Assembly: GCA_031271755.1 (NCBI GenBank)
Contig: JAISVB010000007.1
Location: forward strand, 1-64,000
DNA from: Culturomica sp.
GTDB taxonomy: Bacteria > Bacteroidota > Bacteroidia > Bacteroidales > Marinifilaceae
Reading direction: 5' to 3'
DNA length: 64,000 nt
The translations under genes and the position numbers were made by a program. The notes under the pieces are model-generated. The model searched no databases and was not told the origin of the DNA. It was given only the letters and a program-made list of their open reading frames with translations. Shown piece after piece: positions 19,201-27,373 of the stretch; within the stretch, counting starts at the first letter, position 1; each line of letters opens with the position of its first letter.

Positions 19201-19899
19201 GTAACGGATCGTTTTCTTCGTTTTGAAATCAACCTGCCACCAGGAGGGGGTTTCCGCTCCGTACCAACTGTTGGAGGTGTTCAGGGAGTTGTCTTTCCGG
19301 TCGGCGGCCGCCGCCACGGCAGTTCCGCCGGAAGCGGTATAGGCGTAGCTGCTGTTGGCGCCGATAAGGTCGGAAGCGGCGGGAAGAATCCCCAGCGAAG
19401 CCGAAGAAAAAGTATTCCGGGAAGCAGCATCGCCGGCGGAAAAGGGAGAGGTCGGCACATACACCATTTCGATCCCTTCAAAATGGATCAGGAACTCTCC
19501 GTTTTGCAGGCGGGCGATCCGGTCGGCCGGCAACTGCCAGCCAAAACGCAACGTCGCCACAGAGGAACCGCCGGAAACGTCCCGGTCCGGAGCAACGAAC
19601 AGTCCGGCTGCGGCCTCTATGATCACGTACCCCTCCGTCACCGCACGGTGCCCGGAGGGAGAAGGAACGATGTGCTGCCAGGCGCTCTCGTCGTTGGCTT
19701 TGTATTTACCGAACAGGTAAACCGCATCGAAATTGTAGCGGTTATACCAGGAATTGTCCCAGGAAACCGTCATCTCCAACAAAACCATATTGCCCTGTAT
19801 GCCGGCAACAACCGGTTGGGAAGTAATGCGCAAATTACTGCCGGAAACCCCCACACTAATTCCTGAAAACAGGAATAAAAACCAAATAAATCTCCTCAT
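16291..19899 (-). CDS. Large secreted protein: discoidin-like, FGE/SUMF1-like and ALK-type glycine-rich domains
   Basis: About 1202 residues from the second Met (a start at 19923 adds eight); the signal peptide is RRFIWFLFLFSGISVGVSG. Visible order: beta-sandwich (about 20-170); F5/8-type discoidin-like domain (about 190-328, WWQVDF and RYFGVSSLWG); formylglycine-generating-enzyme-like domain (about 346-641, with MKYEVTQEQYVSFLN, LRPLSELEYEKAGR, DLSGNLAEIYYN and VRGGSFD); two Ig-like segments (about 650-930); and a C-terminal Gly-rich domain (about 940-1200, PGSYKMECWGASGGG and repeated GGGG runs) like the region next to ALK/LTK kinases. FGE-like domains outside sulfatase maturation often lack catalysis, so a binding or structural surface role is more likely than enzyme activity. 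No T9SS sorting domain is recognised. The gene stands alone. Confidence 0.75.
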   Translation of the reverse strand: MRRFIWFLFLFSGISVGVSGSNLRITSQPVVAGIQGNMVLLEMTVSWDNSWYNRYNFDAVYLFGKYKANDESAWQHIVPSPSGHRAVTEGYVIIEAAAGLFVAPDRDVSGGSSVATLRFGWQLPADRIARLQNGEFLIHFEGIEMVYVPTSPFSAGDAASRNTFSSASLGILPAASDLIGANSSYAYTASGGTAVAAAADRKDNSLNTSNSWYGAETPSWWQVDFKTKKTIRYFGVSSLWGTDAVPGGNWSLQGSSPDAPAWVTLWEGDGSEWSRSRISWPVQHAIRVASPGAYQYYRIYIPAVSPERAPFYKDVRIANVAMTEEELYPEEPEGVLIDKNHLLPVTYPSGYRGFFTMKYEVTQEQYVSFLNKQSYTAQYTRTIGGTLDGVREGEYLFGTDRTAPSFRNGIVLQSKPGEQNPAFQFSCRLAPDELAGSADGGHTVACNYLSIRDLLAYADWTGLRPLSELEYEKAGRSPWPFWGDGEYAWGEAAAEAGSGLTAAGTETERFSSGNVNALNALEGPVRSGSFFTSGLSFGRNGVSFWGVEDLSGNLAEIYYNTAALGLQLTASVHGDGSLDEIGDGNVDAQFWPREVAAFGVRGGSFDSEETADIRLSDRHGMEGYFTDPNERRAEVGFRLGYSGAQETIPAEIALENGLVSKGTIVYDTVCANSAYTLTGVVFGKEEEPCVYTWYTSTDNVHWAGLKQEVRKNLILSDLTENMPENSRRTVYYKRVVSFPDGYGESGTVGLVVVRGGVSLSRLADSLMPCMVAPGFTVTTLLPARFEWTCLDNGRTLTPTSVTSVSTHYDLQTNDFKSEEEDFPSGRYTIRVKMTVAERCEFYRNLEVYALPYTKNPFVAEQESFTYTGDTWQVTNLWGGPDQQTWTIVNKEKGTLAIGATGRISGLSGTMCSEVTVSAVCAAAPDRIYTKVVSERARTYSYAGARQSLYLLPGSYKMECWGASGGGTTSQSTGSHAGLGGYATGILDLAAQRNFFLYVGGVGSGTTGGWNGGGNGYSGGYGGGGATDIRLTDGAWNLAGSLYSRIMVGGGGGGGDDNLNEVVGTGHDGSGGGGGGLTGGAARIDGVVLNRSFYVASATNGGGCGMGGTQTNGYAFGQGEHVTYGTDTGGAGGGYRGGYVSNHNNGGGGGGSGFVSGMSGCNAVNTSGVNTNSAAHYSGLIFRSASMSTNTRAGHGAITITVQ

Positions 19900-20010
19900 T
19901 AAAATCCACTTCTGATCAAACAACTGTCCGATAGCGATCCTCCTGTAAGCAAATCGTGTGATAAAGATACACGAAAATCAACAGCATTTGCACTGATTCA
20001 GGGAAATAAT

Positions 20011-21600
20011 TCAGCGAACCTGCTCAAAATAAACCAATCTCTCCAACGGCACTTCCAAAGAGATGGTTTTCCCCCCACGGTACAATTTACCTTTGTCGTC
20101 CCTCCACCTGCCCCCGGGAAGTTTTATGCTTCTTTTGTTCTCTTTTGTCACGACCGGTGCAACCAGGTACCTCTCTCCCAGCATAAACTGGTCTTTACAC
20201 GTTTCAAAGCCTTCATCCGGGAACATATATGCCAAATGCCGGACAATGGGTTCTCCCGTGGTGGAAGAGTTTCGGGCGCAATCGATGATATAACTTCCGA
20301 ATTTTTGGTGCAGCAAGGCCGCCTCCCGTACCATGGCCAGGTGTTCCGCGTCTAAGACACGCCACGGAGCTACCGAAAACTGCATCATCGGCATCAGGGC
20401 ATGCACCTGCGCCGAACGTACGATCAGGTCCTGATCGAAATCTTTCACATCCAGGTTCACAAAAGAGGCTATCTGGCCGCCGCCGATCATGTCGGGACAG
20501 GTATAGGCATACCCCGATAATCCGGCGGCGATCATTTCGGGGATCAGCGACTGCAATGCGGCATACGTATAATTTTTATCTCCCAACCGCTGCACCAAAG
20601 CCTCTCCCCCCATCCGCCAGCCGGCACGGTATTCGTTGAACGGAAATTCCAACCCTATTTTCATCCAGGCCAACGTATGATCCACGGACATTGCCTCTTT
20701 CCGGTAACTCTCCACGTATGCGGGATGGTAAAAAGAGTTGTCCCCGGCATCGAACTTAAAACCGTCTATCCCGTAATCCGCCTGTACTTTCCTGAGCGCC
20801 GAAACATAGTAACGGACGGCTTCGGGATTTGTAAAATCGAAACAGGCGCTTTGCCCGTTCCACCAATGGATCACAGCCGGTATGTCGCTCCCTTTTCGTT
20901 TAAGGAGATAACCTTTGGCCGACAGTTCCCGGAATTCGGGGCTGTCGGCGCTCACGAAGGGACAGACCCACAGCATCACTTTAAATCCTTTGTCGTGGAG
21001 TTCTTTCACCATTCCCTGCGGATCGGGGAACTTGTCGGGTTTGAATTCAAAATTCCCGTAATATTTCTGCCAGTTATCGTCGATCATCAGCACACCGGCC
21101 GGCAGGTCATTCGCCAGGATGGCCTGTGCATATTCCAGGATCTCTTTCTGGTTCTGGTTGTACATCAGTTCGATCCAGGTGTTGTATTGCGGCATCCTGA
21201 AAAACAGCTCGGGCGGCAGGACACCGGACGGAGGAAAATAGTTTTTACAGGCGGCAAGGTAGGCCTCTTTTAAGGTCGATCCCGCTTGCCGGACCGCTAT
21301 CTGTTCATCCATGGAGTTCAGTTCGAGCACCTTTTCACGGAGTGCGAACCGGAAAGGCGTATTGCTCCAAATATACCGGCCTTTGCTGGAAAGAAAGAGG
21401 GGGACGATCTGGTTATTGTCGTTCCGGAAGGCCAGGTCGAACTCTTTTTCCGGCTGCAGATAAGGCATTCGGGAGCCGTGAGCGACCACTCCTCCCCACC
21501 AATACTCCTCCTGTTCGAACGGGACGATCGTTTCGTAGACCTTCTGTCCGAAAAGGCCTGTAACACAAAGTAAAAGAAGAATGGATAAACTCGATTTCAT
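20011..21600 (-). CDS. Glycoside hydrolase family 31 enzyme, exported
   Basis: About 529 residues from the Met that opens a clean signal peptide (KSSLSILLLLCVTGLFG); the frame continues upstream across the tRNA gene on the other strand and that extension is not coding. The GH31 (beta/alpha)8 barrel spans about residues 125-450. Asp284 in GFKFDAGD is the expected nucleophile, and Asp370 in CPDMIGGG a candidate acid/base. The WIELMYNQNQ and DDNWQKYYGNFEF segments resemble the alpha-glucosidase/alpha-galactosidase-type GH31 branch. A C-terminal beta domain starts near residue 470. It is probably periplasmic or surface-bound and cleaves alpha-linked sugars; the exact linkage is not deducible. Confidence 0.87.
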   Translation of the reverse strand: MKSSLSILLLLCVTGLFGQKVYETIVPFEQEEYWWGGVVAHGSRMPYLQPEKEFDLAFRNDNNQIVPLFLSSKGRYIWSNTPFRFALREKVLELNSMDEQIAVRQAGSTLKEAYLAACKNYFPPSGVLPPELFFRMPQYNTWIELMYNQNQKEILEYAQAILANDLPAGVLMIDDNWQKYYGNFEFKPDKFPDPQGMVKELHDKGFKVMLWVCPFVSADSPEFRELSAKGYLLKRKGSDIPAVIHWWNGQSACFDFTNPEAVRYYVSALRKVQADYGIDGFKFDAGDNSFYHPAYVESYRKEAMSVDHTLAWMKIGLEFPFNEYRAGWRMGGEALVQRLGDKNYTYAALQSLIPEMIAAGLSGYAYTCPDMIGGGQIASFVNLDVKDFDQDLIVRSAQVHALMPMMQFSVAPWRVLDAEHLAMVREAALLHQKFGSYIIDCARNSSTTGEPIVRHLAYMFPDEGFETCKDQFMLGERYLVAPVVTKENKRSIKLPGGRWRDDKGKLYRGGKTISLEVPLERLVYFEQVR

Positions 21601-21673
21601 ACAGTGCATTTTTCCCTTAGACCATACGGGATTCGCTTTATCTTCGCAAAAATAATGAATTCTACCGGATTTA

Positions 21674-21705
21674 TTTGGAATCATACCGAAAAGGTGGTAT
21701 ATTTG
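21674..21705 (+). promoter_or_regulatory. Promoter of the initiator tRNA gene (TTTG / TATATTTG)
   Basis: TTTG at 21674-21677 and TATATTTG at 21698-21705 are separated by 20 bases, an exact match to the Bacteroidetes sigma-ABfr promoter layout. The tRNA begins 31 bases after the -7 box. This is the clearest housekeeping promoter in the window. Confidence 0.8.
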
Positions 21706-21736
21706 CATCGTCAAACAGATTTGTTTGAAATGAGAG

Positions 21737-21811
<75 letters not shown>

Positions 21812-21840
21812 AGAGAATCGGAAAAGCCGGTTCTCTTTTT
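21812..21840 (+). terminator. Rho-independent terminator of the tRNA-fMet gene
   Basis: AGAGAATCGG (21812-21821) pairs with CCGGTTCTCT (21827-21836), ten pairs with one G-U, around a five-base loop, followed by TTTT then GTTTTC. It begins immediately after the encoded CCA. Confidence 0.85.
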
Positions 21841-21857
21841 GTTTTCAGGCTTACACA

Positions 21858-22865
21858 CTACTCTGTATCCAAATACTCCTTCTTAAAAATTTGAACGCAC
21901 AACACAAAGATCGACAAGATCAGGGGACCGAAAATAACCCCCATAAACCCAAACAAAGAAAGTCCGATAAAAACTCCGAAAATAGTAATAAGCGGGTGAG
22001 TATCCGCCAATTTTTTCTGGAGCATAAAGCGGATCAGGTTATCGGAATTGGAAATCAACACTAACGCATACACCGCTAAGCCGATCGCATTCCCCCAACT
22101 TCCGGAAATACCAAGGTACAACGCCAGCGGGATCCAAACCAATCCCACCCCGATAATCGGAATAATAGAAGCAAAAGCAGATAAAAATCCCAGCAAAACC
22201 GGAGAAGGCGCTCCGAACAGGTAATATCCGGCCATCGCCACCAGCCCCTGTATCAACGCCAACAAAGGAACCCCGATAGCATTGGCTTTGACCACCATAT
22301 AAAATTCGTGCAGGAGACTTTGCTTATTCCGGCGGCTGAAAGGCAACAGGGAAATCACGTAATTTTCCATTCTATACCCCCCTGTCAACATAAAAAAAAG
22401 AACAAAAAGCAAAACGAACACACTGATCACAAAATTGACCAATCCGTTCATGATATACTGTCCGACTTGCGGTATAAAGGAGATCATCGCATTCAGGTTA
22501 TCGGCGCTCAGCATATCATACCCGGTTTTTCGGTGAATGTAATCGAAAACATGATCGATCGGCTGTACAACAGAATGTGGTTCCAGATTTATCTGCTCTA
22601 TCTTATTCAACAGCAACCAGATCACCAAATAGAGCGGGATCAGAAAACAAAGGATCGTTTCCATCAACAGCAGGCTCGCCGCCAGATTAGGCTTCATCTT
22701 CTTATACTCCGTCAGGTAAGACATCTGTCCCCTCACCAGAACATAGACCGTCATAGCGCCCAATATCCCCCCTAAAAAAGGACGCAATTCGTGAAAGATC
22801 ACACATCCCAGTACCAGAATAATGAACAGCAACGAATATTTCCAATACGCCTCTTTAACAGCCAT
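21858..22865 (-). CDS. AI-2E family transporter (UPF0118)
   Basis: About 335 residues from the Met of MAVKEAYWKYSLLF; the frame extends 28 residues upstream without membrane or family character. It has the AI-2E exporter family pattern: two N-terminal membrane helices, a soluble amphipathic stretch (about 100-150), paired helices around GLVNFVISVFVLLFVLFFML, then four further helices. These include the family loops IQGLVAMAGYYLFGAP and SIIPIIGVGLVWIP and the late SNSDNLIRFMLQKKLADTHPL signature. Members include autoinducer-2 exporters and Na+/H+ antiporters; the substrate is undetermined here. A hairpin separates it from the GlsB-like gene. Confidence 0.9.
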   Translation of the reverse strand: MAVKEAYWKYSLLFIILVLGCVIFHELRPFLGGILGAMTVYVLVRGQMSYLTEYKKMKPNLAASLLLMETILCFLIPLYLVIWLLLNKIEQINLEPHSVVQPIDHVFDYIHRKTGYDMLSADNLNAMISFIPQVGQYIMNGLVNFVISVFVLLFVLFFMLTGGYRMENYVISLLPFSRRNKQSLLHEFYMVVKANAIGVPLLALIQGLVAMAGYYLFGAPSPVLLGFLSAFASIIPIIGVGLVWIPLALYLGISGSWGNAIGLAVYALVLISNSDNLIRFMLQKKLADTHPLITIFGVFIGLSLFGFMGVIFGPLILSIFVLCVQIFKKEYLDTE

Positions 22866-22892
22866 CGTACCTTCATTAAAATCCGAACACAG

Positions 22893-22926
22893 CCGGAAAG
22901 AGGCGACGCAAAAGAAGCGCCGCCTC
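22893..22926 (-). terminator. Probable terminator between the GlsB-like gene and the AI-2E family gene
   Basis: On the minus strand GAGGCGGCGC (22926-22917) pairs with GCGTCGCCTC (22909-22900), ten pairs with one G-U and a seven-base loop, followed by a short CTTTCC. It lies 36 bases after the GlsB-like stop codon. The weak U-tract means partial read-through into the permease is possible. Confidence 0.5.
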
Positions 22927-22961
22927 TGTTCCCTGCTCTTGCAGAACAAAGCAGGCAGGAA

Positions 22962-23204
22962 CTACTTCTTCTTAATCAGCGATAAAATCCAGAGAAGTAC
23001 AACCGCTCCGACAACAGCCATCAGGAGCATTCCCAGAATGCTGTGCGTACTGAATCCCAGCAATCCGTAGATCCAGCCGCCCAGAACGCCGCCAACCAGG
23101 CCGACGAGCAGGTTAACAAGGATCCCATATCCGCTGCCCTTCATAATCCAGCCGGCAATAGCTCCCGCTGCGATACCGATAAGAATAGACCATAAAATTC
23201 CCAT
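22962..23204 (-). CDS. GlsB/YeaQ/YmgE family small stress membrane protein
   Basis: An 80-residue, very hydrophobic, Gly-rich protein of the transglycosylase-associated/GlsB family. It has three membrane helices: about 4-21 (ILWSILIGIAAGAIAGWIM), 28-48 with the GLVGGVLGGW motif, and 55-76, ending in KKK. Family members are inner-membrane proteins induced by general stress and have no known enzymatic function. It is divergent from the epimerase gene, with 245 bases between them; that gap is AT-rich and shows no convincing promoter box. Confidence 0.88.
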   Translation of the reverse strand: MGILWSILIGIAAGAIAGWIMKGSGYGILVNLLVGLVGGVLGGWIYGLLGFSTHSILGMLLMAVVGAVVLLWILSLIKKK

Positions 23205-23449
23205 AATGAATTGGTTTTAGTTTGTATATATCCATTGCAATAACGCAATATGTTATTCATACGATAAAATAAAAAAAAAGTTTGAGAATCTGTTTAAATC
23301 TCTCCTCGAAATCATTTAAGCGCAGCTCTTGTTTCTGTTTTTCACAATAATAACTTAAAATTACTCAAAATCAGTCGATTCCCGAAACGAACCGGCCGGA
23401 TTTTCCGTACACACAAAGCCTTTCCGTACAAAAAGAGGGCCTATTATAT

Positions 23450-24472
23450 ATGGAGCAGAAAACCGTTTTGGTAACCGGGGCCGACAGCCTGTTGGGGACC
23501 CATGTCATTCGTTGTTTACTGGAATGCCGGTATCGCGTCCGGGGGATGACCCGGCATCCGCATAAATTCCGGCTAAAACCCCAATGCCGCTTGGAATTGG
23601 TAAAAGGAAACATACACGACCCGCACAGTTTCTCCCGGCACCTGAAAGGGTGTGACCAGGTCATACACATCTCTCCCGGAACTTCCCGGAACCTGCTTCG
23701 ATACGCCGATTATTACGCTGAACATGTTCGTTCCGCACACTTGTTGGTACAACAGTCCATCCGGTACCGGATCAAACGGTTTGTCTATGTCGGCGCAACC
23801 TGTTGCTTTGGTTTCGGCTCCCGCGAAAAACCGGGAGACGAAAGCCGGACGCCCGGCAAACCATTTTCCGCCTCCCACTACGCCAAAAGCAAACAGGAAG
23901 CACAGGATCTGGTATTGCACTACCGGAAAAAAATCGAAGTTGTTGTTGTCAATCCGGCCTGTATGTTGGGTCCTTACGACCAGGAGCCTGCTTCGGGGCG
24001 GATCCTGCTCCGGGGATACCGGAAAAAATGGATCTTTCATCCGCCGGGCGGGAAAAACTTCATTCCGGCAACCGACGCAGCCGGCGGCGTCGTCAAAGCG
24101 CTGCAAAAAGGAAAAAACGGCGAATCCTATCTCCTGTGCGGAGAGAACCTATCGTACCGGGAACTCTTTGAAAAACTCTCCCACACAACCGGAAATATCC
24201 CCCGGTACGTGCAAATACCCCGTCCATTGCTGGTAGGCATCGGTATGCTGGGAGATGTCATCCGTTTTTTCGGGATAGCGAACTCGTTTACACTGCACCG
24301 GATGCGCCTCCTCTGCACACACCGTTTTTACGCCTCGCACAAAGCGGCTGCGGAACTCGAATGGCAGCCGACGCCGGTCGAACCCGCTATCCGGGAAGCC
24401 ATTCACTGGTTTGAACACAACAGTCTGTTCGTCGGAAAAAACTACTCAAAAAAGCGGGGGGTGCGGTATTGA
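23450..24472 (+). CDS. NAD-dependent epimerase/dehydratase (extended SDR) family protein
   Basis: The 340-residue product has the Rossmann start VLVTGADSLLGTHV (a variant of TGxxGxxG), a VKGNIHD cofactor-region motif (about residue 55), YVGATCCFG, and the catalytic YAKSK (YxxxK) at about residue 146. The second half (about 170-330) is a substrate domain like NDUFA9/ladderlectin-type or steroid-type SDRs. The substrate is unknown. The 3' end overlaps that of the convergent PorP/SprF gene by 31 bases (24442-24472), so both reading frames use the same DNA. Confidence 0.82.
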   Translation: MEQKTVLVTGADSLLGTHVIRCLLECRYRVRGMTRHPHKFRLKPQCRLELVKGNIHDPHSFSRHLKGCDQVIHISPGTSRNLLRYADYYAEHVRSAHLLVQQSIRYRIKRFVYVGATCCFGFGSREKPGDESRTPGKPFSASHYAKSKQEAQDLVLHYRKKIEVVVVNPACMLGPYDQEPASGRILLRGYRKKWIFHPPGGKNFIPATDAAGGVVKALQKGKNGESYLLCGENLSYRELFEKLSHTTGNIPRYVQIPRPLLVGIGMLGDVIRFFGIANSFTLHRMRLLCTHRFYASHKAAAELEWQPTPVEPAIREAIHWFEHNSLFVGKNYSKKRGVRY

Positions 24473-25380
24473 CCGCCGCGGGCAGGATCTTTGGCGATGC
24501 GGAGGCCGACGAACAGTTCGTGGGTAGAGTGACCGTATTTCCGCAAGCCGCCGACGTGTATGTCATACGAATAGCCGATCCGCAGGAAATCCGCCACCTC
24601 GACCCCTGCCATCGGCACCACCGATTCACTCTCCCGCCCCGCATTAAAACGGTAAGCGATCCCAAACCAGTACCGGTCCCGGTAATAAGCCAGACAACTC
24701 AGTTCCAGATGAGTCAGGTTCTTCACACGCTGCATATAAAAAGCCGGTTCCACCTGCCAATTATACCCCGTCTGGATCTGGTAGCGGGCAAATCCGTAAA
24801 AATGACGGCCGGAAAAAAAAGTCTCTTTCTCCTGTGCGGAGTGCGTCAGGTGAGTAACAGAAGCTCCCGCCGTAAAGCGAAGGGTATTAAATTCCAGCCC
24901 GAAATCAAAATCGGCCAGCGTCTTCCTGTCTAAATCCGCCAGGATAAAATCCGGATCATCCGGATTTTCCGTCAACACCCCTCCCCGGTCGAAATAACGG
25001 AAAAGCACGCCGCCTCCCAATCCCATCGAAAGGTAACTGTTTTCGGAAAGCCGGACATGGTATGCATACAGGAGTTTTACGTTCAACTGTTCCTCCAATC
25101 CCAACTCGTTGTGCACAATCGTCGCTCCGGCGCCCGAACGGATGGACTCAAAAAAATTGTGGACGCTCAGGATCCGGGCTTTCGGAGCTCCCTCCCAACC
25201 GATCCATTGGTCCCGGATATTGGCGGTAATGTTCACATACTGGGAAGCGCCCGTAACAGCCGGATTGTAGACTTGCCGGTTAAACATGTGCTGGCTGAGC
25301 TGCACATCGCTTTGCGCCTCCGAACGGAGCGCAAAAAACAGCAGCCACAAGCCAATACCTAAACCCGCCGGTCCCCTCAT
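24442..25380 (-). CDS. PorP/SprF family type IX secretion outer-membrane protein
   Basis: The 312-residue protein has a signal peptide (residues 1-22, ending SEAQ) and the typical PorP/SprF opening: QLSQHMFN...YNPAVTGA...R.QWIGWEGAP, followed by a predicted outer-membrane beta-barrel ending in PRFFE. In Flavobacterium, SprF is needed for secretion of SprB, and PorP/SprF-like proteins receive T9SS type B substrates. Here it is the last gene of a five-gene operon encoding such a substrate, one base after the PorE-like gene. Confidence 0.9.
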   Translation of the reverse strand: MRGPAGLGIGLWLLFFALRSEAQSDVQLSQHMFNRQVYNPAVTGASQYVNITANIRDQWIGWEGAPKARILSVHNFFESIRSGAGATIVHNELGLEEQLNVKLLYAYHVRLSENSYLSMGLGGGVLFRYFDRGGVLTENPDDPDFILADLDRKTLADFDFGLEFNTLRFTAGASVTHLTHSAQEKETFFSGRHFYGFARYQIQTGYNWQVEPAFYMQRVKNLTHLELSCLAYYRDRYWFGIAYRFNAGRESESVVPMAGVEVADFLRIGYSYDIHVGGLRKYGHSTHELFVGLRIAKDPARGGQYRTPRFFE

Positions 25381-25381
25381 A

Positions 25382-27361
25382 TCATTCCGTTACCCGTTTG
25401 ACAAAACAATCAAAACCGTTCTCTTTCAACAGCGCAACGATCCGCCGCGCCTCCTGTTCCTCCGCATACACTCCCAGATAAAACCGCTTCCCGCGATCCG
25501 CTCCGCGATACCCGACCACCTGTTTCCCCGTCAATTCCGACAGGCGGATAATCCACTCCGCAGGGAGCGATTCCGACTCCCGCAACATGGCCACCTGCAC
25601 CCACCATCCTCTCTCGGCGGTTTTCCCCGTCAACTCTCCTTCTTTGATCACGATCTCGTACGGCAAGCCGGCCGGATTCAACACCTGCTTTAATCCGGTC
25701 GATCCCTCCGCCTGCGCGGGATCCCGGCCCTTCAACCGTTCTTCCGGAGGGGTCAGCACCTCCCATCTCTCCCGCTCCGTCACCACCGGGATCTTCGGTT
25801 CTTCCGGCTGCACGGACGCCACCGGATCCGGCTGCTGCTCCCCGGAAGATTCCATAAAATAAGAACGCTCCAACCGGTTATACTCCCGGTCAAACGGCCG
25901 CTCCCGGAAATTCTCCGCCTTGACCTCCTCCGTCAGCGGCCGGTAGCCGGGCGCCGTCACCGTCAAACGGTAGGTCACCCCGTGCGTCAGGTTCACGGAA
26001 AACCTGCCGGCGGCATCCACCGCCAGCGTTTGCGCCGCTCCGTCCAAAGAGAGCTCCACCGAAGCCCGCTCCAACGGCTGCCCGGTTTCCTGATCCAGAA
26101 CCGTTCCCCGCATCGCGATCACGAACGCGCGGATCTCAAACCGGAAAATATCATCGTTCCGTTCGGGATTCCGGTTGCTGACAAACAGCCCGCCTCTCCC
26201 GTCCTGATGCATGATCAGGTTAAAATCATCATACGACGTATTCATCCCCGGCCCCAGGTTCTGCGCTCTTTTCCACAACTCTCCGTCCGCATCCGCCCGG
26301 AACAGGTCCAAGCCCCCGTAACCAACGTGTCCGTCCGAAGCAAAAAAGAGCGTGCCCTCCCAGATATACGGAAACACCTCGTTTCCGGGCGTATTCACTT
26401 CCGGCCCCAGATTCTCCGGATCGCCCCAACGCCCGTCGGGGCTCCGGTCTATGTACCAGAGATCCGCGCCGCCGTACCCCCCCTCCATGGTGGAAGAGAA
26501 GTAAATGCGACCGCCGTGGGACACCACAAAGGGATGCGCCAGATTAAAATTCCCTTTTTTGATCTTCAGGACCCCGGTCTCCTCAAAACGGAATCCCTTT
26601 AACCGGGCCTTGATAATTTCGCAATTTACCGTATTGTCTTCACAGCGGGTGCAAAAAAGCTGCTCGCTGCCGGCGTCGTAAGCAAAACTTCCCTCTTCGG
26701 CATGTTTTCGGGAGATCCCCTTCAGCAAAACCCCCGGCTGGTACTCGCCATCCTGTAAAAACGAGAGATAGGGTTTCGAATAGCCCAAACCGGTACGCGG
26801 GGAACGATCCTGCCGCCGCTCCGGCGCCCCCTCCCCGGTAGATGAATAGAGAATACCGCCATGTATGAACAGGATGCCGTATTCGCTCCCGGAAGTATTC
26901 AGGTACGGGAACGGCTCTATCAACAAATCGGGATTTACTTTGGGGGCTTTCAGGGCAAAATCGCAGGAAGCCATCCGGTTCTCCAAGCGTTCATCGTCAG
27001 GGTTCAGCCGCTGGTATTTCCGGAACGCCTCTTTGGCTTTCACATACTCGCCCAAATAAAGATACGCCTCTCCCAGCCGGTTATACACCTCGTCCTCCTC
27101 CACATCCGCAACCACCGCTCTCTCTAACCACTCCTGCGCTCCCCGGTAGTTTCCCATCCGCAAATGGCACACCCCCACCCGGTAAAAGATCCGGCCGTTC
27201 TCCAGGTCGTCCGGATTGTCGGCCAACAGGCTGCGGTACTCTTCGAGCGCCCTGTAATAAGCGCCCTGTCCAAACCATTTATCTGCCTTTTTGGCATTCA
27301 GCCCGCTGACCGCGCAAGGGATCAAAACCCACCAGACACACCACCAAAACTTCATATACAA
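25382..27361 (-). CDS. PorE-like protein: TPR, PD40 propeller, carboxypeptidase-regulatory domain, C-terminal SPOR
   Basis: 659 residues. After a signal (residues 3-21) come TPR repeats (about 25-150), a WD40-like/PD40 beta-propeller (about 160-410, with FSSTMEGGYGGADLWY and FFASDGHVGYGGLDLF blades), a carboxypeptidase-regulatory-like domain (about 415-490), a Pro/Glu-rich linker, and a C-terminal SPOR domain (about 580-659, WWVQVAML ... CFVKRV). This matches the T9SS component PorE up to the last domain: PorE ends in an OmpA-type peptidoglycan-binding domain, whereas here SPOR, a denuded-glycan binder, takes that position. Tethering the PorP/SprF complex to the cell wall is inferred. It lies 12 bases after the type B protein gene. 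Confidence 0.82.
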   Translation of the reverse strand: MYMKFWWCVWWVLIPCAVSGLNAKKADKWFGQGAYYRALEEYRSLLADNPDDLENGRIFYRVGVCHLRMGNYRGAQEWLERAVVADVEEDEVYNRLGEAYLYLGEYVKAKEAFRKYQRLNPDDERLENRMASCDFALKAPKVNPDLLIEPFPYLNTSGSEYGILFIHGGILYSSTGEGAPERRQDRSPRTGLGYSKPYLSFLQDGEYQPGVLLKGISRKHAEEGSFAYDAGSEQLFCTRCEDNTVNCEIIKARLKGFRFEETGVLKIKKGNFNLAHPFVVSHGGRIYFSSTMEGGYGGADLWYIDRSPDGRWGDPENLGPEVNTPGNEVFPYIWEGTLFFASDGHVGYGGLDLFRADADGELWKRAQNLGPGMNTSYDDFNLIMHQDGRGGLFVSNRNPERNDDIFRFEIRAFVIAMRGTVLDQETGQPLERASVELSLDGAAQTLAVDAAGRFSVNLTHGVTYRLTVTAPGYRPLTEEVKAENFRERPFDREYNRLERSYFMESSGEQQPDPVASVQPEEPKIPVVTERERWEVLTPPEERLKGRDPAQAEGSTGLKQVLNPAGLPYEIVIKEGELTGKTAERGWWVQVAMLRESESLPAEWIIRLSELTGKQVVGYRGADRGKRFYLGVYAEEQEARRIVALLKENGFDCFVKRVTE

Positions 27362-27373
27362 AATAGCTTATTA

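Noticed and set aside
18766..19866. 366-codon plus-strand frame opposite the large FGE-like protein
   Set aside because: Composition (Arg, Gly, Pro rich) is typical of a shadow and it lies fully inside a gene with a clear domain structure.
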